From positions 1 through 10,920 of the forward strand of contig JAUXUZ010000180.1 in NCBI GenBank assembly GCA_030680655.1: a stretch of DNA of 10,920 nt, written 5' to 3'. The notes beneath the pieces are model-generated. The model was given only the letters and a program-made list of their open reading frames with translations. It was not told the DNA's origin and did not search any database. Made by a program: the position numbers and the translations under genes. Shown piece after piece: positions 1-6,321 of the stretch (the stretch's first letter is position 1; each line of letters begins with the position of its first letter). This stretch comes from Phycisphaerales bacterium (GTDB taxonomy: Bacteria; Planctomycetota; Phycisphaerae; Phycisphaerales; UBA1924).

Positions 1-258
1 CACCCGGTCCCCCGCCTTCAACTGCCCCAGTGTGGTCAGGCGCAGCGTCTGCGGCACCGCCTGAAACGCCAGCCGATTGGCAACCGTCGGCGTCTGGACA
101 ACCGTCAGACAGCAGCCGTCAACGGCGATTGAATCCCCAGCCGCAGGCCTGTGCGACCATCCCTTGGCGTCGATCTCCAGCCGCAGAACCCCCTCCCCGC
201 CCGGCTCCACCGCCGCCAAGGCCACGGTTCCAACGGCCTGTACCAGCCCGGTGAACAT
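1..258 (-). CDS. ribE: Riboflavin synthase alpha chain, N-terminal part (3' end beyond window)
   Basis: Riboflavin synthase converts two 6,7-dimethyl-8-ribityllumazine molecules to riboflavin plus a pyrimidinedione in the cytoplasm, the last step of vitamin B2 synthesis. The 86 visible residues begin with MFTGLVQAVGTV, the classic start of this family. They continue with GDSIAVDGCCLTVV (about residues 46-59) and end in L-x-x-L-x-x-G-D-R-V, covering most of the first lumazine-binding barrel. The second barrel lies off the left edge. The start is the ATG whose complement is CAT at 256-258. No clear Shine-Dalgarno sequence precedes it. It is transcribed away from the exported PQQ gene across a 174-base gap. 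Family assignment is firm. Whether the gene is intact beyond the window cannot be seen. Confidence 0.93.
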   Translation of the reverse strand, partial: MFTGLVQAVGTVALAAVEPGGEGVLRLEIDAKGWSHRPAAGDSIAVDGCCLTVVQTPTVANRLAFQAVPQTLRLTTLGQLKAGDRV

Positions 259-432
259 GACTTGAAGATAGGTCGGTGCCGCCCGCGGCCCCGAAACGGC
301 GGCTGGCGGAGGGGCAGGCAAAGGGCCGGCGGGCAAGGGTTTCGCCCCGCCGCCAGGGGGGTAGGCGAGAGCGGAGGCAAATCGCTATCCTCTTGCCCTC
401 TAAGGACTTGCTGCCCACCCGCTGGAGCCCCC

Positions 433-1593
433 ATGATCACGCCATCGACCGCGCTGCGTACCTCCCTGGTGATTCTGACCGCCCTCGCCGCCCTCGGCGG
501 CGGGTGCGAGGCCGGCAAGAGCGTGAAGGGGCTGTTCGTCCGCGCCGAAGAGCCGCCACCCCCGCTGAAGGGCTCCGAAGCGATCGACCGTGACGCCTAC
601 GCCAAGCTCGGCTACGCGCTGTCGTGGTCGTCGTTCGTCGCGTTCGACCGCATCAACCACGGCACCGTTGACAAGGCCGCCGTCATGGGCGACTTGCTGG
701 TGATCACCGACGACACCACCGCGACCAGCGCGCTGAGCACCACCAGCGGCTCGCTCAAGTGGGCCCTGCAGGTGGAAAACCGCGCCGGCAAGTTCAAGTC
801 CGTCTCGCGCATGGGCCCATCGATCGTGGCGACCAACGAGACCGAGGTCTTCACGATCAACGCCGAGACCGGCCAGTTCGTTGACCGTCAGCCGCTCTCG
901 CGCGTGGCGAGCACCGCCCCGATCCCGATGGGCGACCTCTTCATCTTCGCCTCCGCCGATTTCGTCGTCGCCCACGCGATGTCGATCCAGGAGCAGGTCT
1001 GGGCCTACCGCTTCCCCGCCCTCATCAAGATCGACCCGGTCTGGACCGGCGGAACAACCGCCTGCTTCATCTCCAACGACGGCAGCGTCGGCATCCTCGA
1101 CTGCGCCACCGGCATGATGCAGGGCACCGGCAAGATGTACGACAACGCCGGCGCCATGCCCGCAGTCAGCGACGGCGCGGTCTTTGTTCCCGGCCTTGAT
1201 CAGTCGCTCTGGGCCTTCAACCTCGCTGACGGCTCACGCCGCTGGCAGGTCCGCACCGAGACGCCCCTGACAACCACGCCCTCGGTCTACAACGGACGCG
1301 TCTTCGTCTCCGTGCCCGGCACGGGCATGGTCGCCGTCAACGCACGCAACGGCGGCCAGGAGTGGGTGAACAAGACCCTCGCCGGCCGCATCGTCGCCAT
1401 CCGCAAGGGCAACCCCATCTTCTTCGACAGCGCAACCGGCACCGCCAGGCTCATCGACCCCGTCCGCGGCGACGTGATCGAGCAGGTCAAGCTCGACAAC
1501 GTCGCCATGATCGTCAACGGCGGCAGCTTCGAGGACGGCGACCTCTACACCATCAGCGCCCGCGGCGAGGTCAGCAAGTTCATCACGCGGTGA
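433..1593 (+). CDS. Predicted exported PQQ-repeat (beta-propeller) protein, possibly a lipoprotein
   Basis: The 386-residue product starts with a short hydrophobic export signal (about residues 10-24) ending at Cys25 (ALGGGC). This resembles a lipobox, but Gly sits at -3 where Leu/Val/Ile is usual, so lipidation is probable and not certain. From about residue 75 the chain reads as PQQ-like blades. Examples are LWAFNLADGSRRWQV, GTGMVAVNARNGGQEWV and DLYTISARGEVSKF, with alternating visible-value and D-G turn patterns as in BamB-type propellers. No catalytic residues are recognisable, so a scaffold or binding role is likelier than PQQ-dependent enzymology. ATG433 is chosen because GGAG at 424-427 precedes it with 5-base spacing and the signal peptide starts there. 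The open frame continues upstream without protein-like sequence. Target and partners are unknown; BamB homology should not be assumed from fold alone. Confidence 0.82.
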   Translation: MITPSTALRTSLVILTALAALGGGCEAGKSVKGLFVRAEEPPPPLKGSEAIDRDAYAKLGYALSWSSFVAFDRINHGTVDKAAVMGDLLVITDDTTATSALSTTSGSLKWALQVENRAGKFKSVSRMGPSIVATNETEVFTINAETGQFVDRQPLSRVASTAPIPMGDLFIFASADFVVAHAMSIQEQVWAYRFPALIKIDPVWTGGTTACFISNDGSVGILDCATGMMQGTGKMYDNAGAMPAVSDGAVFVPGLDQSLWAFNLADGSRRWQVRTETPLTTTPSVYNGRVFVSVPGTGMVAVNARNGGQEWVNKTLAGRIVAIRKGNPIFFDSATGTARLIDPVRGDVIEQVKLDNVAMIVNGGSFEDGDLYTISARGEVSKFITR

Positions 1594-1627
1594 GGCGGTT
1601 TGCCGCAGAGATCCAGAACAAGCGCAC

Positions 1628-1713
1628 CAGCCTCGGATGAACACGGATTGAACGGATAAGAATGGAGCAGCAGGAATGCTCTGATCCGTGACGTCCGTGT
1701 CGATCCGAGGCTG
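1628..1713. repeat. Long imperfect inverted repeat (hairpin-forming)
   Basis: The arms at 1628-1657 and 1684-1713 are each 30 bases and pair at 24 of 30 positions. The central 26 bases hold a further 5-bp inverted repeat, GAGCA at 1665-1669 with TGCTC at 1677-1681. The left arm contains CGGATGAA / CGGATTGAA units and the right arm their complement, ATCCGTG / ATCCGAGG. It lies between the propeller gene and purH, so it would fold in any read-through transcript. It is not a classical terminator because no T-tract follows. Confidence 0.8.
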
Positions 1714-1722
1714 TCTCTCTTC

Positions 1723-1754
1723 TCTGTGCCTCTGTGCCTCTGTGTCTCTGTGGT
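1723..1754. repeat. Tandem 8-mer tract (TCTGTGNN x4), module of a dispersed repeat
   Basis: Four contiguous 8-base units are TCTGTGCC, TCTGTGCC, TCTGTGTC and TCTGTGGT. They end 9 bases before the purH Shine-Dalgarno sequence. The same units recur at 5410-5434. The reverse strand translates to the His-Arg-Gly-Thr-Glu type strings often miscalled as small proteins. Confidence 0.85.
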
Positions 1755-1774
1755 GAACACTCTGGGAGCCCGGC

Positions 1775-3442
<1,668 letters not shown>

Positions 3443-3476
3443 TTGTCCGGGCCCTTTCGGCCGAAAAAAGGTGTCC

Positions 3477-4763
3477 ATGGTTAAGACCTCGTTCCCCAAA
3501 GAAAAGATCAAGGTCCTGCTGCTTGAGGGTGTCCACCCCGTCGCGGTCGAACGCTTCAAGGCCGAAGGCTTCAGCGTCCAGCTCCACGAGAAAGCCTGGG
3601 ACGCCGCCGCGCTCGAGAAGGCCATCGGCGATGGCGCCGGCGCCGGCGCGGCCCACATCCTGGGCATCCGCAGCAAGACCTCCCTCACCGCGCCGGTGCT
3701 CGCCGGCGCCAAACGCCTGATGACCGTCGGCTGCTTCTGCATCGGCACCAACCAGGTGGCGCTCGGTGAGGCGTCGCAGCGCGGCGTCGCCGTCTTCAAC
3801 TCACCCTTCAGCAACACCCGCTCCGTCGCCGAGCTCACCCTCGCCGAGATCATCGCCCTCCACCGCCGCATGGTCGACCAGTCCACCGCCATGCACACCG
3901 GCAACTGGGACAAGTCCGCCGCCGGCGCACACGAGGTCCGCGGGCGCACGCTCGGCATCGTCGGCTACGGGCACATCGGCACGCAGGTGAGCATCCTGGC
4001 CGAGGCGCTGGGCATGCGCGTGATCTTCTTCGACATCCTCAGCAAGCTCTCCCTCGGCAACGCGCGCGCCTGCCGCTCGCTCGATGAGCTGCTCAAAGCC
4101 TCCGACGCCGTCACCTTGCACGTGCCCGAGACCGCCGCGACCAGGGGGCTCATCGGGCGCGCCCAGATCAAGGCCATGAAGAAGGGCGCCCACCTGATCA
4201 ACAACGCCCGCGGCAGCGTGGTCGATATCGCCTCCCTCGCCGAGGCGCTCAAGAGCGGCCACCTCGCCGGCGCAGCCCTCGACGTCTTCCCCTACGAGCC
4301 ATCGGGGCGCGACGAGGTCTTCAAGAGCGAGCTGCTGGGCCTCCCCAACGTCATCCTCACGCCCCACGTCGGCGGCAGCACCGAAGAAGCGCAGGAGAGC
4401 ATCGCCCACGACGTGTGCGACAAGCTCATCCGTTTCATCAACGTCGGCGCCACCAGCGGCAGCGTGAACATGCCCGTCGTTGACCTCCCCGAGCAGGGCT
4501 CGGCCAGCGACGCCGCCGACGGCAAGCCCGGCCGGCGCTCCCACCGCATCCTCCACCTGCACAAGAACGTCCCCGGCGTTATGAGCAAGGTCAACGCGGT
4601 GATGGCCGAGCAGAAGGTCAACATCAACGCCCAGTACCTGCAGACCAAGGGCGACGTCGGCTACGTCGTCTTCGACATCGAGCCCACCCCCACCAAGGGC
4701 CCCCTCATCGTCGAAGCCCTCCGCAAACTCCCCGAGACCATCAAGGTCCGCGCCCTCTGGTAA
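3477..4763 (+). CDS. serA: D-3-phosphoglycerate dehydrogenase, short form with ACT domain
   Basis: SerA oxidises 3-phosphoglycerate to phosphohydroxypyruvate with NAD+, the first step of serine synthesis. The 428-residue product matches the short Escherichia coli-type enzyme (about 410 residues). VGCFCIGTNQV (84-94) and NSPFSNTRSVAE (108-119) lie in the substrate domain. The nucleotide-binding loop is GYGHIG (163-168), with an acidic Asp186 after it. Catalytic Arg245 (ARGSVVD), Glu274 (PYEP) and His297 (TPHVGGST) are all present. A C-terminal ACT domain (about 355-428, LHKNVPGVMSKVNAVMAEQ) implies allosteric serine feedback. ATG3477 is preferred: an AAAGG-like Shine-Dalgarno sequence is just upstream, and the longer frame from GTG3420 would overlap the end of purH. 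A GCAA-loop hairpin begins 4 bases past the stop codon. Confidence 0.96.
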   Translation: MVKTSFPKEKIKVLLLEGVHPVAVERFKAEGFSVQLHEKAWDAAALEKAIGDGAGAGAAHILGIRSKTSLTAPVLAGAKRLMTVGCFCIGTNQVALGEASQRGVAVFNSPFSNTRSVAELTLAEIIALHRRMVDQSTAMHTGNWDKSAAGAHEVRGRTLGIVGYGHIGTQVSILAEALGMRVIFFDILSKLSLGNARACRSLDELLKASDAVTLHVPETAATRGLIGRAQIKAMKKGAHLINNARGSVVDIASLAEALKSGHLAGAALDVFPYEPSGRDEVFKSELLGLPNVILTPHVGGSTEEAQESIAHDVCDKLIRFINVGATSGSVNMPVVDLPEQGSASDAADGKPGRRSHRILHLHKNVPGVMSKVNAVMAEQKVNINAQYLQTKGDVGYVVFDIEPTPTKGPLIVEALRKLPETIKVRALW

Positions 4764-4767
4764 GAGC

Positions 4768-4785
4768 CTCGTGCGCAAGCACGAG
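4768..4785. repeat. Hairpin repeat, copy 1 (CTCGTGC-GCAA-GCACGAG)
   Basis: A perfect 7-bp stem (4768-4774 with 4779-4785) closes a GCAA tetraloop of the stable GNRA class. It sits 4 bases past the serA stop codon but has no following T-run, so it resembles a REP-like element or mRNA 3'-end stabiliser more than an intrinsic terminator. A sister copy lies at 4860-4879. Confidence 0.8.
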
Positions 4786-4811
4786 CGCGACGGCGTGAAG
4801 ACAAGACCGGC

Positions 4812-4841
4812 CGCGGATAAACGCGGATGAACGCGGATCAA
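4812..4841. repeat. Tandem 10-mer (CGCGGATNAA x3)
   Basis: Three contiguous decamers are CGCGGATAAA, CGCGGATGAA and CGCGGATCAA, differing only at position 8. The same unit, in the form CNCGGATNAA, occurs in the left arm of the inverted repeat at 1632-1657 and in reverse orientation around 5461-5480. Confidence 0.85.
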
Positions 4842-4859
4842 GCCAGGCATCGATACGAG

Positions 4860-4879
4860 CCTTGTGCGCAAGCACAAGG
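4860..4879. repeat. Hairpin repeat, copy 2 (CCTTGTGC-GCAA-GCACAAGG)
   Basis: An 8-bp perfect stem with the same GCAA loop as the copy at 4768-4785. One internal pair differs: C4770-G4783 in copy 1 is T4863-A4876 here, a compensatory change that keeps the stem. A truncated third copy, CCTCGTGCGCAA at 4904-4915, lacks the 3' arm. Confidence 0.8.
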
Positions 4880-4944
4880 GCAATGCCCCCGCCTAGCCAA
4901 ACACCTCGTGCGCAACCCCAACCACCGGCCGCAACCCTGCCTCA

Positions 4945-4960
4945 GACCGCGGCAGCGGTC
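4945..4960. repeat. Short palindrome GACCGC-GGCA-GCGGTC
   Basis: A 6-bp perfect stem with a 4-base loop, one of several unrelated short hairpins in this region. No function can be assigned. Confidence 0.55.
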
Positions 4961-4971
4961 ATAGGACAAAG

Positions 4972-5011
4972 CCGGGGCGTGAGGCGGTGCCCTGACCGCC
5001 GACACCCCCGG
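4972..5011. repeat. Extended hairpin of about 15 bp
   Basis: CCGGGG (4972-4977) pairs with 5006-5011. After a bulged C, GTG (4979-4981) pairs with CAC (5003-5005). GGCGGT (4983-4988) then pairs with ACCGCC (4995-5000) around a GCCCTG loop. No T-run follows on either strand. Confidence 0.6.
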
Positions 5012-5096
5012 AAAGCGACCAACAAAGCTCTCCCTCCTTGCTGCCGCAGGCACCGTGCGACGGGAGGCGCAGCCGACCAGAGCCGGAAGTCAAGAG

Positions 5097-5115
5097 GTCA
5101 GAGCATTGCTCTGAC
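5097..5115. repeat. Near-perfect palindrome GTCAGAGC-ATT-GCTCTGAC
   Basis: An 8-bp stem with a 3-base loop, or 9 bp around a single T. It lies 8 bases upstream of another perfect palindrome at 5124-5142. The symmetry would also suit a dimeric DNA-binding protein. Confidence 0.65.
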
Positions 5116-5123
5116 GCCGAAGT

Positions 5124-5142
5124 GGCCGCGGCTTCCGCGGCC
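5124..5142. repeat. Palindrome GGCCGCGG-CTT-CCGCGGCC
   Basis: A perfect 8-bp all-GC stem with a CTT loop and no T-run. It has the same architecture (8 bp plus 3 bases) as the hairpin at 5097-5115 but an unrelated sequence. Confidence 0.65.
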
Positions 5143-5185
5143 GGATCGTTCCGCTGCCTCCGAATCAACGAACGAACCACCGTAT

Positions 5186-5219
5186 GTCCATCCGTGGCCT
5201 GTCTTTGCCTCCTCGGCTC
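5186..5219. repeat. 34-base direct repeat, copy 1
   Basis: This segment, from GTCCATCCGTGGCC to CCTCGGCTC, matches 5468-5501 at 31 of 34 positions. In this copy it stands without the adjacent TCTGTG tract, so the module can occur alone. Confidence 0.85.
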
Positions 5220-5289
5220 ATCGCAATTTCGAGTAAACTCCACCCGTGCCGAAGAAGCCCCGCCCCCCGTGCTTTCAGGAGTGCAGCGT

Positions 5290-5436
5290 ATGAAAGCCGG
5301 AAGTGAATCCGCGCGGTCCAACGGACCGTCTCGCTCTCCCCGCATCGGCCGCAAGCGCAGAACGCTGGGCTGGACGCTCCTCACCCTCTCCCCTCCTCTC
5401 TCTTTCTTCTCTGTGTCCTCTGTGCCTCTGTGGTAA
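5290..5436 (+). CDS. Weak 48-codon ORF, possible gene remnant overrun by a repeat
   Basis: I do not recognise this product and it may not be a gene. In its favour, AGGAG at 5277-5281 lies 8 bases before ATG5290, and a TAAACT -10-like hexamer lies at 5234-5239. The first 30 residues are basic (MKAGSESARSNGPSRSPRIG, then RKRRTLGW). The last third, including the TGG-TAA end, is simply the translated TCTGTG repeat (SFFSVSSVPLW). A CGGTCC-AAC-GGACCG palindrome lies inside. It could be a decayed gene whose 3' part was replaced by the repeat, or chance. Confidence 0.2.
   Translation: MKAGSESARSNGPSRSPRIGRKRRTLGWTLLTLSPPLSFFSVSSVPLW
5314..5328. repeat. Short palindrome CGGTCC-AAC-GGACCG
   Basis: A perfect 6-bp stem with a 3-base loop, inside the weak ORF at 5290-5436. 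Confidence 0.5.
5410..5434. repeat. Tandem 8-mer tract, second copy (TCTGTGNN x3)
   Basis: Units TCTGTGTC, TCTGTGCC and TCTGTGGT, with one extra C after the first. It is followed by AAAC where the 1723-1754 copy has GAAC. The shared end TCTGTGGT(G/A)AA suggests a common element boundary. Confidence 0.85.
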
Positions 5437-5460
5437 ACCGTCTTCTGTCTCGATCTGTCC

Positions 5461-5501
5461 GATCCGTGTCCATCCGAGGCCTGTCTTCGCCGCCTCGGCT
5501 C
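5461..5501. repeat. ATCCG-type 10-mer module plus direct repeat, copy 2
   Basis: Two decamers, ATCCGTGTCC and ATCCGAGGCC, are followed by TGTCTTCGCCGCCTCGGCTC. The part at 5468-5501 repeats 5186-5219 at 31 of 34 positions. ATCCGTG...ATCCGAGG also matches the right arm of the inverted repeat at 1684-1713. Confidence 0.85.
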
Positions 5502-5582
5502 CTTTCCCGCCCAACGCCCCTCCCTACGAATGCTCAGTCCGGTCGCCGAACTCAGGGAATCCCCTAGGGCCACGCGCCTGCG

Positions 5583-5610
5583 TTGCCCCTCCGATGCCCG
5601 GGGCTATACT
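5583..5610 (+). promoter_or_regulatory. Sigma70-type promoter for tRNA-Ile
   Basis: A -35-like TTGCCC (5583-5588) and a near-consensus -10 TATACT (5605-5610) are separated by 16 bases. Transcription would start near 5617, about 24 bases before the tRNA. The placement upstream of a stable-RNA gene with its own terminator makes this the best-supported promoter in the window. Confidence 0.7.
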
Positions 5611-5640
5611 CGCCCCCCGTGCCAAAAGCCCGGGCGACAA

Positions 5641-5714
5641 GGGCTTGTAGCTCAGTTGGTTAGAGCGCACGCTTGATAAGCGTGAGGTCGCTGGTTCGAG
5701 TCCAGCCAGGCCCA
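5641..5714 (+). tRNA. tRNA-Ile (anticodon GAT)
   Basis: A 74-base cloverleaf. Acceptor GGGCTTG (5641-5647) pairs with CAGGCCC (5707-5713), with one G-U pair, and A5714 is the discriminator. The D arm contains AGCTCAGTTGGTTAGAGC. The anticodon stem CACGC/GCGTG encloses loop TTGATAA with anticodon GAT, which reads the ATC and ATT isoleucine codons. The T arm is GCTGG-TTCGAGT-CCAGC. The 3' CCA is not encoded (ATT follows), so a CCA-adding enzyme is required. It is not beside rRNA genes here, and it has its own promoter and terminator. Confidence 0.97.
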
Positions 5715-5726
5715 TTGTTCCAGAAG

Positions 5727-5751
5727 ACGCCCCGGTTTCCGGGGCGTTTTT
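5727..5751 (+). terminator. Intrinsic terminator after tRNA-Ile
   Basis: A 9-bp stem, ACGCCCCGG (5727-5735) with CCGGGGCGT (5739-5747), has a TTT loop and ends in a run of five T (5747-5751), 12 bases past the tRNA. The converging Fur-family gene ends at 5799, so the hairpin may also stall opposing transcription, although its reverse-strand T-run is weak. Confidence 0.92.
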
Positions 5752-5798
5752 CGTTGGGCGGTTCTCCCTGCTTCCCTCCCGCCCCCTGCCCCCACGCA

Positions 5799-6263
5799 TC
5801 ACCGAGCCGGCGCGGCGTACACCATCAGGCTCTGCCCATCAAGGCTCAGCCCGTGGGCTGCGCACAGACGCGCGCACAGCTCCGCCAGGCCCGGCGCATC
5901 AACCATCTCCATCCGTCCCGTCGCCGCGTGCACCAGCATTGCCGTGCTCCCACGCCCGTAGGCCAGCGTGTAGTGCGTCTGATCGCTGTTGAGCACCACC
6001 GGCCGCACGATCCCGCTGTCGGCCAGCAGTTTCACCGTCCGGTAGGTCGTGGCCTTGCTCACCCGAGGCGAGCCCCCCTTCAGGCGTGCGAGCAGTTCCT
6101 CGACCGTGAACGGGCCCGGCAGCGCGATCACCGCATCAAGAATGCGGGCCCGCTCGGCGGTGTACTTGAGCCCCTCGTCACGCAGCCGACGCCGGAAAAC
6201 GGCGCACAGCGGCTCCACGATGCGGATGTTGTCGAGATTCTTGTCGGAAACCCGTGTCGGCAC
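5799..6263 (-). CDS. Fur-family transcriptional regulator lacking canonical metal ligands
   Basis: The 154-residue protein has the size and order of Fur homologues. An N-terminal winged helix (about 28-90) contains GLKYTAERARILDAV and the recognition-helix region SKATTYRTVKLLADSGIV (69-86). A short C-terminal dimerisation-like part ends in HGLSLDGQSLMVYA. In Fur, Zur and PerR the hinge and dimer region carries an HHDH-type cluster and a C-x-x-C zinc pair. Here the corresponding stretch reads YGRGSTAMLVHAATGRMEMV (102-121), with no Cys pair and a single His. His98, His112, Glu119 and His138 remain as possible ligands. The start is GTG at 6263-6261, with AGGA at 6271-6274 on the complement spaced by 7 bases. 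It diverges from the glycosyltransferase-like gene across 58 bases, so it might control itself or that operon. The signal sensed is unknown. Confidence 0.85.
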   Translation of the reverse strand: MPTRVSDKNLDNIRIVEPLCAVFRRRLRDEGLKYTAERARILDAVIALPGPFTVEELLARLKGGSPRVSKATTYRTVKLLADSGIVRPVVLNSDQTHYTLAYGRGSTAMLVHAATGRMEMVDAPGLAELCARLCAAHGLSLDGQSLMVYAAPAR

Positions 6264-6321
6264 GCCAGTATCCTAACGACCCGGCGAGCCGGCGGAATCC
6301 CGCTTCTGACGACCCACCACC

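Larger units (their letters stand above)
4764..5640. other. Gene-poor, palindrome-rich intergenic region (877 bases)
   Basis: No convincing conserved gene is present between serA and tRNA-Ile. The region holds, in order: two GCAA-loop hairpins and a half copy (4904-4915), a 10-mer tandem, several unrelated short palindromes, two copies of a 34-base direct repeat (5186-5219 and 5468-5501), an 8-mer tract, one weak 48-codon ORF, and the tRNA promoter. Open frames crossing it are composed of repeat translations with no family resemblance. Confidence 0.8.

Noticed and set aside
151..432. Upstream extension of the propeller gene frame (94 further codons)
   Set aside because: The extension is Arg/Pro/Gly-rich with no family resemblance. 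The signal peptide and Shine-Dalgarno sequence both point to ATG433.
4768..4785. Intrinsic terminator of serA
   Set aside because: The hairpin is good but no T-run follows, and sister copies exist away from gene ends, so it is listed as a repeat.
3801..4883. 360-residue minus-strand ORF antisense to serA
   Set aside because: Same reason: Gly/Ala/Asp/Val-rich mirror of serA, and its start lies in repeat sequence.
4764..5501. CRISPR array
   Set aside because: Repeats are of different families and lengths, without regular spacers, and no cas genes are nearby.
5641..5714. tRNA-Ile as an integration site for a mobile element
   Set aside because: No integrase gene and no duplicated tRNA 3' end were seen in the window; the flanking genes look chromosomal.
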